From a virus: a DNA stretch of 29,513 nt. Below the pieces are notes generated by a model. That model had not been told where the DNA came from. It worked only from the letters and a program-made list of their open reading frames with translations, and made no database searches. The stretch's first letter is position 1. Each line of letters begins with the position of its first letter. Positions 7,007-15,608 of this stretch are shown piece after piece. The DNA lies in IMG/VR virus record IMGVR_UViG_3300042879_005260, positions 1 through 29,513 of that record. The stretch is one strand, 5' to 3'. The translations under genes and the position numbers were made by a program.

Positions 7007-9963
7007 TGGCAAGAATTAAAGTAGTACCAAGAAGTTTAACAGAAGCCTATAAAAAAAGAGAAGGTGATTTTTCACCAAATCTTGTAGGCTTACAGTTTAC
7101 TGACCCTAATGCTTTTTTTACTTTTGGTAACTTTCAAATTACAACAAACTTAGAAAGTAGATTAGTTAAAGATTTTGTACTAGGTGGTGAATGGTCTAAT
7201 TACTACAATTTAACAAATTTAAATTTAACTGAAGAAGATTCAGAAAATTTTTTGTCAAATGAAATATTTGTTAGATTAAATTTTAACCCAAATAGAATAG
7301 ATAGGTATGTTTATTTTGGTAGTTTTTATGAATATGCAAGGGTTACCGTAGAAAGTATAATTACAAAATGGAAAGGAGGTGTTTATTTAAACCCGACGTT
7401 AAATTCTAATGTACCTTTAAATACAGTTTTAAGTTTTAATTTTAACAGTGGTAACGACACAAGTACTTTTGTTATACCAAAATCAATCGTTAGTAATCCT
7501 TTTCAACTTATTTTAGATGAAGATTTAACACCACCAGGAACTGGTGAAATATATAATTTAAACTATAGTTTTAATAAATACGTAATAAAATCCGATAGTG
7601 GTACATATGATGTTATTGGTTATACTGCTTCAACAACCACAAATCCTTATATACAAGTAACAACAAAAGGAAATCCGTTCCCAAGTTTAACAGCTTCTAC
7701 TTTTGGTGGTTTAAGTTATTTATTAAGACCTAACGATTTAGAAGTTGAATTGTTTTTTAACGAATTAAATGATTTTGAAAGAATACTTTTAAATAGGTTA
7801 ACAACACCAATATACACTTCTACTTTTGATGTTCCTGTAGAATCTGACGGTGTTACTTTTACGTCTACTAAAACATTAACTTGGCCAACTACTGATGGGT
7901 ATAATATTGACATTAATACTCGTGATTATTCTTTATATCTTGAAAATTTACTTGAAATGGCCTCAACTTTTGACGCCAATAAAACTGATTTAGTATCAAG
8001 AAGGTTTGTTTCAGAATCTATACATGAGTTTGATACCAACGGAGGCGGTGACCCAGTTTATGGTATGAAAGTAACTAAATTGTTAAAAATTTATGGTCGT
8101 GAATTTGATGAAGTTAAAAAATATATTGACGGTATTTCTTTTGCAAATGTTGTAACTTACGATAAATTAGACAACACATCCGATGAATTAATTAAAATAT
8201 TGGCAAAAAATTTAGGTTTTGATGTTTTATTAACTGTAACAACTAATGATTTTGACCTTAAACAACAAATTTTAACAACAAACGCAACAAGTTTTAGTGG
8301 TTATTCTAAAAGTTTATCCGCAAAAGAATTAGATGTTGAATTATGGCGACGATTAGTTATAAACGCATGGTGGTTATACAAATCTAAAGGTACAAGAAAG
8401 GTAATTGAATTTTTACTAAACTTATTTAAAATACCAGAGTGTATGGTTTCTCTGGATGAATACGTTTATTTAGCTTCTAACAGGTTAGACACAACTAACG
8501 TATTTGATGAGTTACAAAAAATATATAACGATCCGACATTTTCTTTTTTAGACGTAAACCCTATACCCATGGACGACGTAGGGTTTCCTTTGCCTTTAAC
8601 AGAAACAATTGATAATTATTTTCAAAATGACGGTTATTGGTATAACAATGGTAATGAGAAAACTGAAGGTAACAATCCACATTACGGGCCTTACGATATA
8701 GGAACCAAATATTTAAACCAATTTAAATGTTTCGTACCAAATTTTAATGATTTTATAACTGGTTTAACAACCGTAACCACAATAAAAAATAGTTTTACTG
8801 ATTTTGATAAAGGTAATTTTACCGTTGGAACTTTGCCAACATATCCTAATTACGGTACATTAGTTAGTAATGCCACTATAATCGAAGCGGGCCTTGTTAC
8901 TTATGGTGATGTTGAAGGCCCAAATCTACCTGTATCTTCAGATGATAACGATTCATTAAAAATTAAATTTAAACCAGGTAACGGTTCAGAAAATTGTAAC
9001 CCTTGTACTTATAATTTATCATACAATGAAAATGGTTTTGTTTACATAACAGAAACAAACAAACCTTTAGACGATACTAGGTGTTGCCAACATTATGTAG
9101 ATCCAGATGGTTTATGTTATTGGTGCCCACAAACTGTTACGGAGGTTTGTACGCCACAAGAATACATTGATTTATTTTCGGAAAGTCAAATAGAAGCTTA
9201 TGCAGAAAGTTTAGGATGGGATTTAAATAGTAATAAAGCCGCGGAAGATTTTGTATTAGAAATATTAACACCTTTTTTTACTGAAAATGGTTGTTTAGTG
9301 GTAGATACCACAAATATCGAAAATGTCATAACAATAAGAAATAATCAATGTTGCCAGTCTAAGGGTGGTAACTTAGTTGAATATGAAGGTTCTTACTATT
9401 GCGTTAAGTCCCTTGAAGACCCTTGTAATAATTACGAAGAGGTATCACATGTTTATACTATTGATGGGCAATTAATGTCAGAAACTTGTTGTATTTCTTT
9501 AGGTTTTAACTGGAATGGTAGTCTATTAGAACCTAGTAAAATAAACATATACAATGAAAGTGGGCAAATAGTAGGATCGTTTACCGATAACGTTGCTCAA
9601 CAATATGTAACATCTATAACGAACAGTAAATTTTATTGTTCGGCTTGTCCACAAAACATTAAAGAAAGTGCCGATGGTTTACTTGCTTACAATCCAGAGA
9701 CTGAAACAACAACAGCGTTAAGTCAAACATGTTGTATTGATTTTGGTTTTACATATGATAGTGCTAGTGGTAAATGTTTAAAATGCCCAACACCTTCTTT
9801 ATCACAATCAGGGCCTGTACTTGAGGTTGTGTTCCCACCGAATACTAATGTAGAAGAATGTTGTACATCTCTTGGTTTTTATTATTATGACGCGGAGACA
9901 ACAAACAATGGTAATATACCAATAACAGATCAAACGGCTGAAACGGCCCCAACATCTGGTTAA
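7006..9963 (+). CDS. Baseplate protein, P2 gpI / T4 gp7-like core with Cys-Cys repeat tail (985 aa)
   Basis: About residues 385-490 carry the recognisable core: a D-N-T-S-D-E-L-I-K-I-L-A-K-N-L-G-F segment followed by LWRRLVINAWWLYKSKGTRK (446-465) and VIEFLLNLF. The Y-x-x-KGT-x-x-x-x-x-x-L pattern is the hallmark of P2 gpI-type tail proteins, which partner gpJ/gp6 in the inner baseplate (the T4 gp7 position). The N-terminal 380 residues are beta-rich and unassigned. From residue 693 the protein becomes Cys-rich, with Cys-Cys pairs at 693, 782, 828, 909 and 952. Three of these sit in CC-x-x-L/F-GF-x-Y/W motifs, several followed by C-x-x-CP. This tail is unlike any gp7 or gpI I know and continues as a motif into the next two genes. 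The start overlaps the preceding stop. Confidence 0.65.
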   Translation: MARIKVVPRSLTEAYKKREGDFSPNLVGLQFTDPNAFFTFGNFQITTNLESRLVKDFVLGGEWSNYYNLTNLNLTEEDSENFLSNEIFVRLNFNPNRIDRYVYFGSFYEYARVTVESIITKWKGGVYLNPTLNSNVPLNTVLSFNFNSGNDTSTFVIPKSIVSNPFQLILDEDLTPPGTGEIYNLNYSFNKYVIKSDSGTYDVIGYTASTTTNPYIQVTTKGNPFPSLTASTFGGLSYLLRPNDLEVELFFNELNDFERILLNRLTTPIYTSTFDVPVESDGVTFTSTKTLTWPTTDGYNIDINTRDYSLYLENLLEMASTFDANKTDLVSRRFVSESIHEFDTNGGGDPVYGMKVTKLLKIYGREFDEVKKYIDGISFANVVTYDKLDNTSDELIKILAKNLGFDVLLTVTTNDFDLKQQILTTNATSFSGYSKSLSAKELDVELWRRLVINAWWLYKSKGTRKVIEFLLNLFKIPECMVSLDEYVYLASNRLDTTNVFDELQKIYNDPTFSFLDVNPIPMDDVGFPLPLTETIDNYFQNDGYWYNNGNEKTEGNNPHYGPYDIGTKYLNQFKCFVPNFNDFITGLTTVTTIKNSFTDFDKGNFTVGTLPTYPNYGTLVSNATIIEAGLVTYGDVEGPNLPVSSDDNDSLKIKFKPGNGSENCNPCTYNLSYNENGFVYITETNKPLDDTRCCQHYVDPDGLCYWCPQTVTEVCTPQEYIDLFSESQIEAYAESLGWDLNSNKAAEDFVLEILTPFFTENGCLVVDTTNIENVITIRNNQCCQSKGGNLVEYEGSYYCVKSLEDPCNNYEEVSHVYTIDGQLMSETCCISLGFNWNGSLLEPSKINIYNESGQIVGSFTDNVAQQYVTSITNSKFYCSACPQNIKESADGLLAYNPETETTTALSQTCCIDFGFTYDSASGKCLKCPTPSLSQSGPVLEVVFPPNTNVEECCTSLGFYYYDAETTNNGNIPITDQTAETAPTSG
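9079..9900 (+). repeat. Cys-Cys motif repeats at the end of the gpI/gp7-like protein
   Basis: Five Cys-Cys pairs at residues 693-694, 782-783, 828-829, 909-910 and 952-953. The best-conserved units read T/E-C-C-I/T-x-L/F-G-F followed by an aromatic and then, 10-14 residues later, G-K-C-x-x-C-P. Spacings are roughly 43-89 residues. Related units occur at the start of the next gene and four times in the one after it. Confidence 0.65.
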
Positions 9964-9982
9964 TAAAAAAAATAAATGTTTA

Positions 9983-11149
9983 ATGGCAGCTAAATGTTGG
10001 GTATGTCCTAATTTTAATAGTGAAGATTTAATAATTAATAACGGTGTAATTACTTATGCCGGCCAAAACCTTTCACAAACTTGTTGTCAATCCTATGCGG
10101 GGGTAACTAATCAAACAACTACTTACCTGAATGGCATATGTACATTGAGCCAACAATCACAAGAAATAAATTTTGGATCTACAGACGTTATTTATATAAC
10201 TCAGAACGGTGAAATTTATAAACGTAATCTTAGTTCTGTTTTGAATACAACATCAATTGGCGGTAATTATTTTAATTTTATTGGTACTAAAACGTTTTTA
10301 TTTAATTTACCACCACAATTTGCACCTATCTATGACAGTACACTTGGTTGGCGATTTATGTCACTTACATTTAGTAGTAGTAGACTTTATATTTTAAACC
10401 AGTTAGGTACACAATTACTTATTTACAACATAACTTTAAATCCTTTCACCTATTCATTAGTTGGTACAATTAATAAACCAACAAACATTGACAGGTTATA
10501 CGGATTAAGTATTAGCGGTAATGATTTATATTCAGTCGCTATAATTGGTTCAACAAGAAAATTAATAAAACTAAATGGATATCAATCACCTGTTGCAAAC
10601 GGTAATTTAACTTATACCGAAGAATTTTCTCTGGTAAAAGCAACAACAAATACTTTAATTAATTCAAACGAAGAAATACGTTACATATCCATAACAAATA
10701 GTCAACCAAAAAAATTAATAACAATAACAAAATTATCTAATCAATTTTTTATAAATCAATATAATTTTGACAACCAATATATTGATAACGTTAACTATTT
10801 TAACATTGAAAAAGGTGGATTAGAGTTTAGAAAACAATTACTTTTTAACGTTAATATAGATGTTAATAGTATTATAAATAATACAAATATAACTTCTTTA
10901 ATTAACCATAACAGTGGATCACTATATAAAATCACAACCAGTGGTGTAGATTCTGGTTCTTTAGGTTCATATAGTGAAATTTATGAAGTACCGGCCAATA
11001 ATCTAAATGGTTTTATAAACGAAACCAATTCCTATATTATCGGTTCTTCACAATTAACAATAACAAATAAATTTGACGTGGATCCAAACGCTCCATCTTG
11101 TTATATAGACACAAATGGTAATCCGGTTTTAGGGCCACAACCTTGTTAA
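9983..11149 (+). CDS. Virion protein, Cys-motif N-terminus plus propeller-like repeats (388 aa)
   Basis: The protein opens with C5-W-V-C8-P and a Cys-Cys pair at 34-35 (SQTCCQSY), with C53 in NGIC. This looks like one copy of the Cys motif that ends the preceding protein. The rest is beta-rich, with recurring strands such as RLYILNQLGTQLLIYN and DLYSVAIIGSTRKLIKLNG that resemble beta-propeller blades, a fold often used for receptor contact; this is a pattern impression only. The C-terminus ends in GPQPC. An earlier ATG at 9976 opens only a five-codon frame (ATG to TAA at 9993). The ATG at 9983 gives the long frame and is preferred. Confidence 0.65.
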   Translation: MAAKCWVCPNFNSEDLIINNGVITYAGQNLSQTCCQSYAGVTNQTTTYLNGICTLSQQSQEINFGSTDVIYITQNGEIYKRNLSSVLNTTSIGGNYFNFIGTKTFLFNLPPQFAPIYDSTLGWRFMSLTFSSSRLYILNQLGTQLLIYNITLNPFTYSLVGTINKPTNIDRLYGLSISGNDLYSVAIIGSTRKLIKLNGYQSPVANGNLTYTEEFSLVKATTNTLINSNEEIRYISITNSQPKKLITITKLSNQFFINQYNFDNQYIDNVNYFNIEKGGLEFRKQLLFNVNIDVNSIINNTNITSLINHNSGSLYKITTSGVDSGSLGSYSEIYEVPANNLNGFINETNSYIIGSSQLTITNKFDVDPNAPSCYIDTNGNPVLGPQPC

Positions 11150-11172
11150 ATCATTTTTAAAAATATAATAAC

Positions 11173-12672
11173 ATGCCATTAATAGGAAGTACAAATATAA
11201 TAGGTAGCACAAATATTTCAAAAGACGATAATATTTCTAATTGTTTCTCTAGTGGAGTAGGATTTACTATAACACAAAGCGGTGAAATACTATTTCAAGG
11301 TAAGTCGATAAGAAACGGTAATTGTTGTACTGTTAACAGTTTGTCACAATATACGGGCCCAGGCACTTATACATATATAGATAATAAATGTTATTTAAAC
11401 TACACACCACCAACGCAAACTTGTCCTGGCGGTGGTCAAGTTACTTGTATTGATTCAAACGGATTTAATACTTGGAATAACATTTATACATCTGAATTTG
11501 GCCAAAGTTTATCAGTTACCAACCCAACATTATTTGCTAACTTACAAGATTTAACAAATAATTCAGGATCATTTTCGGTTTATTTTGATACCGGTGGATT
11601 ACTTGATGAAATATGTTGTGCGAGTTTAAACTACACATTTACCAACGGTATATGTCAGTGTGATGTCAGTGTGGTTGATGAACCCAAAAATCCATTTTGT
11701 TTTGGCACTTTAGAAGATTTTGTCGATATCGCGAATGAATCTTTTTTTGTTAATAATTTTATTTTTATTGGGTTATCTATTGGGTTATCTAATACAGATA
11801 GTTTATTTGTAAAAAATAATTTAACGTCGTCAGATCAAAACGATAGAAATACGGCCAGAACTTTATTAAGTAATGCTTTAGCTTCTAACGGTGGCGTTTA
11901 TTTAAATGTTGGTTCTACAACCGGAAATCTAACTAGCCCATCTGAAGCTGAATGTAATAGAATATCAGGTTCTTTTTGGGATGGTACTAACTGTTTATGC
12001 CAACAACCAACTAGCGAACCACCAACTTCAGATGTTTGTAATTTAACTGATGTAAAAATAATAAATGTATATTTAAATAATAATCCAGTACAAATCGTTG
12101 TCCCAAAAGATTATAATACAACAACAAACCCTACATTATTAACGCAAGAATGTTGTTTAAAATTAAAAAATGAAAACAATTTAAATTGGTTTTGGTCACA
12201 AAGTTATTGTTACGCAAACGAAACAACCACGAATCAATGTTTACCTACAACTTTTACATTAAACGAAAGTAAAATAGAATTACAACCTTGTGAAAGTGAT
12301 ATTGAACTTTATATGTGGGTTTATGTTAAAACACCAGAAAACGCGGTCTCATTACCTAACACACCAGAATTAGAACCAGATATCATTGTAGATGAAAACA
12401 ACACCGAAAACACGATAACGATACCAGGTGATATTATACCTTTTCCAGACTTTAACAACAATACCACACCTCTCCCCGATTTAGGTACGACAGTGCCAAC
12501 TTTAGCTGGTGATACAAATATAGTACCGATACCGCCACCTAATAGTGGCACATCACCAACAAACCCAACTACTACAATACCATCTGGCACCGATACTTCA
12601 TTACCTGATGGGGCTATTAATGATATTATTTTTGGCCAACAAAAATCACGAACAGGATTATGTCAAATTTAA
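11173..12672 (+). CDS. Virion protein with four Cys motifs and a Pro/Thr-rich tail (499 aa)
   Basis: The N-terminus has a short IGSTNI duplication (residues 4-15). Cys motifs follow: CC51-52 then D-N-K-C-Y, EICCASLNYTFTNGICQC, AECNRISGSFWDGTNCLC, and QECCLKLKNENN to SYCY. These follow the same plan as in the two upstream proteins: an acidic or Gln residue, C-C or C-N, hydrophobic and aromatic residues, G-x-x-C, and often C-x-C. Residues from about 390 to 475 are low-complexity Pro/Thr/Asn/Asp, a likely flexible linker, and the tail ends SRTGLCQI. No signal peptide or membrane helix is present. The function is unknown; the context suggests a baseplate-peripheral or fibre protein. Confidence 0.65.
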   Translation: MPLIGSTNIIGSTNISKDDNISNCFSSGVGFTITQSGEILFQGKSIRNGNCCTVNSLSQYTGPGTYTYIDNKCYLNYTPPTQTCPGGGQVTCIDSNGFNTWNNIYTSEFGQSLSVTNPTLFANLQDLTNNSGSFSVYFDTGGLLDEICCASLNYTFTNGICQCDVSVVDEPKNPFCFGTLEDFVDIANESFFVNNFIFIGLSIGLSNTDSLFVKNNLTSSDQNDRNTARTLLSNALASNGGVYLNVGSTTGNLTSPSEAECNRISGSFWDGTNCLCQQPTSEPPTSDVCNLTDVKIINVYLNNNPVQIVVPKDYNTTTNPTLLTQECCLKLKNENNLNWFWSQSYCYANETTTNQCLPTTFTLNESKIELQPCESDIELYMWVYVKTPENAVSLPNTPELEPDIIVDENNTENTITIPGDIIPFPDFNNNTTPLPDLGTTVPTLAGDTNIVPIPPPNSGTSPTNPTTTIPSGTDTSLPDGAINDIIFGQQKSRTGLCQI

Positions 12673-12693
12673 CAATTTTGAATATTTATAAAC

Positions 12694-13866
12694 ATGGCAA
12701 ATGAAATTGGTATAATTAACTGTTATGATAATTTAAATCCGATAACGGCTAGAATAAATTTATCTGAACCTGATTTAAATAGTGTTTTAACACAAGTAAA
12801 CACTTATAATTCAAGTGTTAATAATTTTAACAATTGGATACAATTAAAGGCAACATTACCACCTTCGACTGATACCGTTAATTTTGATATTAACTTACAA
12901 ATAGATACCGGTTTAAATTGTTGTTGTCAATATGAAATCTACGTCGATAAGATATCAATAATATGTAGTGGAAATACAGAATCACCGATTGTTAATGATA
13001 TAAAATGCCCAGGTTATGGAATAACAAAAGTTATTGATAATAAAAAATCTTGGGTTTATAATCCAGGTATTGCGGAAATAGGTATTTCTGAGTACGATAA
13101 CATAGAAAGAGCAGATGGTAGTTTTGGTTTAATAAGTGGTGAAGGTACAATAAATAGAATTTTCGCACCTAGCCCTGACGCTGAAATACCTTGGCGTTAT
13201 ACTAATTATTTTTTACAATCAAGTGTCTACGAAAAACACAGTAATCTAACCTTAAACTCTAAAGAGTTATGGTTGATTTTTAATATGTGTGCTGACTGCC
13301 CAATTAGTGGTACAAGTTTAACTTGTCCAACAGGATATACTTTGTCAGCCAATACCAATTTTTGTTATAGTGGTGTTTCGGTAACCACGGCTACGACCGT
13401 AGTAACAGTTTCTTATTTAAGTCTATTAGAACTTGAAAACTATAAAAAACAGTTTCAAAGTTTTTGGACGCCATTTTTGGAACAATTTATACCAGCAACA
13501 ACTATATGGGTTGCGGGTGAAAGATGGTGTAACGACCCTTGTACCGTTATTGATACTTGTGCTTTTGATTTAACTGAAAGTGAACTATCTTTTGTAACAA
13601 TTCAAGAAACAACAAACACTTCAAATAACACAAACATAGTTACAAGTTACGCGAGTCCAGAAGTGTTTTCGTCAACAGCAACGTCAGCACCTTCTGGTGG
13701 TTATAGTGGACAATTACCTACTAATTCTAACGCCAATACTATAACAATTTTAGATTTAGGTAATACAAGTTCCACACCAAATACCGTGACTGAAGAAGAT
13801 TCTAATATTGACATGTTGTCATATCAGAGTAGATTTACAACACCTAACACTATAACACAATTTTAA
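12694..13866 (+). CDS. Virion protein with CPTGY module (390 aa)
   Basis: Beta-rich protein with a C-C-C cluster near residue 74 (LNCCCQYEIYVDKISIIC). A CPTGY module at residues 210-239 (T-C-P-T-G-Y-T-L-S-A-N-T-N-F-C-Y then a Ser/Thr/Val run) is repeated in the next gene. Between them lies a soluble domain with YTNYFLQSSVYEKHSNLTL and a Trp-rich segment around IWVAGERWCNDPC. The C-terminal 100 residues are Ser/Thr/Asn-rich and probably disordered. No family is recognised. It starts 21 bases after the previous gene, in the same operon, and is most likely a structural or fibre-attachment protein. Confidence 0.6.
   Translation: MANEIGIINCYDNLNPITARINLSEPDLNSVLTQVNTYNSSVNNFNNWIQLKATLPPSTDTVNFDINLQIDTGLNCCCQYEIYVDKISIICSGNTESPIVNDIKCPGYGITKVIDNKKSWVYNPGIAEIGISEYDNIERADGSFGLISGEGTINRIFAPSPDAEIPWRYTNYFLQSSVYEKHSNLTLNSKELWLIFNMCADCPISGTSLTCPTGYTLSANTNFCYSGVSVTTATTVVTVSYLSLLELENYKKQFQSFWTPFLEQFIPATTIWVAGERWCNDPCTVIDTCAFDLTESELSFVTIQETTNTSNNTNIVTSYASPEVFSSTATSAPSGGYSGQLPTNSNANTITILDLGNTSSTPNTVTEEDSNIDMLSYQSRFTTPNTITQF
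13321..13410 (+). repeat. CPTGY module, copy 1
   Basis: Encodes residues 210-239 of the 390-residue protein: T-C-P-T-G-Y-T-L-S-A-N-T-N-F-C-Y followed by a Val/Thr-rich run. It is paralogous to positions 14121-14213 in the next gene. Twelve of the first sixteen residues are identical. Confidence 0.7.
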
Positions 13867-13877
13867 ATAAAAAATAA

Positions 13878-15608
13878 ATGGGTTTCCTATGTTTAAATAC
13901 TAAAAATAAGCAAAATGTACCGTTAGAGACACAAGAGGCTGAAATTGTTTTACGTGATATCGGCTTAAGTAATGTTTATAATGTCAACACAGAGGTAAAC
14001 TTATGTTTAGAATCTTTTATTGGCCCACAATATTATACAAGTGGTATTACAAAACTAAACACCTTAACACCTAATACGGCCTGTACAACAGGTTTTGTTT
14101 ACAATGTTTTAAATTTTTTAACATGCCCTACTGGATATACTATATCCGCAGGCACTACTTTTTGTTACTATGTTAGTGGTAGTACTACCGCAACAACTAC
14201 CGCAACAACAAACGTTATTATAACTGATTTGGCTAATTACAATTTAGATTACACACCGAATTTTAATTTTAAATTTATTTTTACTGGTGATACAAGTTTC
14301 ACATCTTACACTGGTAATTTTTGTTATAAAATATTTCCTAAACAGTTTTTTAAAGATAGCTCACCTATAAGTCCATTATTACCCGGACAAGAGTTTATTA
14401 ATAAATGCATACCTTTTAATGAAATTACAGGGTTAACAGTTACACAAAGTTTTTCCGCGTTTAATAACATATCTAAAAATTGGAACGAATATCTCGTTAG
14501 GCCTTACTATACATTTAATTCGAAAACCTGTAACCCAGGACAAAGTTTTAACACTTGGAATTCTACCAACCAAACAAACTTATTTAACAACAATACTGAT
14601 TATTATTTTGCAACAACCATAAACCCACCAACACCTGTTTTGAGTGGGCCAGCAGAAGGCCCTAGACAGGAATATAATTTTCTCCAAGACGTTTTATTGG
14701 CCAATGGTTTACCAGGGCCACAAGGCCCACAGGCAATAAACAATCAGTTAAATTATTTTTTACTTCGTGAATTACCTGTTAGTCAAAACATAATGTTATT
14801 TCTTAACGGTGTTAAATTAACCGAAGGAAGTGATTATATTTTAATATATTATAATGGGTTATTAAGCCCACCAGTTGTTGAAATTAATATAGCACCTATA
14901 AAATCAACAGATTGGTTAGTTGCTAATTATTTGGTTGGGCCACCAAACCCGTTAGGTGGTGCTTTAAATCAATGGTTTGTGGATACTTTATTAGTTACAA
15001 CAATAACTACAGATACAAACCCAGGTTATGTTTTGGCAATGAATTACAATACAATAACTGGAAATCAAGAAATGTATTTAACTCAACCCATAGACCCAGA
15101 TAATGCGGTTTTCTTAACCGTAAATGGTGTACAAATGGTTGAGGGACAACAATTTTTTAAAAGCACTTCTATCGACAATATGTTGATTTTTGATAACACA
15201 TATACAAACCCAATTGTTATTGGTGACGTTGTTTCGGTTTTCACGGTATCAAAAAACGCAGTACTAACAAGTAATGATTATGGCGAAATACCAACAAATC
15301 AATTTACCATAAACTGGACAGTACCAACCACAATACCAACAAACGTAACTTCTAATTTTAAAGTCGAAGTCGCGTTAAAAAGTGATTCAGGATACACTTC
15401 AGTTTATTACCAAAAAACATTACCATTTATAAGTGGTGTTGGTGATTATTCAACAACCATAACTTCAATAGCCTTAAATAATAATTATAGGTTTAGAGTG
15501 ATTAATGAAGCTGTATATGCCGCTTATTTAAATAATAAAATAAAAACTTGTGCACATTCCGAAGGATTTTTTAGCACAACTAGTAGATTAATTAATAATA
15601 CTTATTAA
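13878..15608 (+). CDS. Fibre-like virion protein with tandem LNG/VNG domains (576 aa)
   Basis: Residues 82-112 carry the second copy of the CPTGY module. Residues about 240-270 include a short collagen-like GLPGPQGPQ. Two similar beta-units follow. The first has FLNGVKLTEGSDYIL then EINIAPIKSTDWLVANY, and the second has LTVNGVQMVEGQQFF then LIFDNTYTNPIVIGDVVSVF. This N-G-V-x-x-x-E-G-x-x-(Y/F) then I-x-x-G/T-D-x-V/L-x-x-x plan is common in phage fibre and appendage proteins. The C-terminal 110 residues look fibronectin-III-like (W-T-V-P, then F-K-V-E-V-A-L, then Y-R-F-R-V). The A-rich leader AAATAAAAAATAAATG precedes the start, and the stop overlaps the next ATG. Most likely a fibre or spike protein; the target is unknown. 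Confidence 0.6.
   Translation: MGFLCLNTKNKQNVPLETQEAEIVLRDIGLSNVYNVNTEVNLCLESFIGPQYYTSGITKLNTLTPNTACTTGFVYNVLNFLTCPTGYTISAGTTFCYYVSGSTTATTTATTNVIITDLANYNLDYTPNFNFKFIFTGDTSFTSYTGNFCYKIFPKQFFKDSSPISPLLPGQEFINKCIPFNEITGLTVTQSFSAFNNISKNWNEYLVRPYYTFNSKTCNPGQSFNTWNSTNQTNLFNNNTDYYFATTINPPTPVLSGPAEGPRQEYNFLQDVLLANGLPGPQGPQAINNQLNYFLLRELPVSQNIMLFLNGVKLTEGSDYILIYYNGLLSPPVVEINIAPIKSTDWLVANYLVGPPNPLGGALNQWFVDTLLVTTITTDTNPGYVLAMNYNTITGNQEMYLTQPIDPDNAVFLTVNGVQMVEGQQFFKSTSIDNMLIFDNTYTNPIVIGDVVSVFTVSKNAVLTSNDYGEIPTNQFTINWTVPTTIPTNVTSNFKVEVALKSDSGYTSVYYQKTLPFISGVGDYSTTITSIALNNNYRFRVINEAVYAAYLNNKIKTCAHSEGFFSTTSRLINNTY
14121..14213 (+). repeat. CPTGY module, copy 2
   Basis: Encodes residues 82-112 of the 576-residue protein: T-C-P-T-G-Y-T-I-S-A-G-T-T-F-C-Y followed by a Ser/Thr run. 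It pairs with positions 13321-13410 in the neighbouring gene. Confidence 0.7.

Noticed and set aside
7372-7381. AAAGGAGGTG, a perfect Shine-Dalgarno-like sequence
   Set aside because: It lies inside the 985-residue gene with no usable start codon of a long frame after it, and this genome does not appear to use such sites.
12683-12690. TATTTATA before the gene at 12694 (and again at 18867-18874), the reverse of the T4 late promoter TATAAATA
   Set aside because: The T4-type element would point away from the genes, and both orientations recur inside coding sequence in this AT-rich DNA.
14710-14735. GLPGPQGPQ as a collagen-like repeat
   Set aside because: Only three Gly-X-Y triplets, too short to form a collagen-like stalk.
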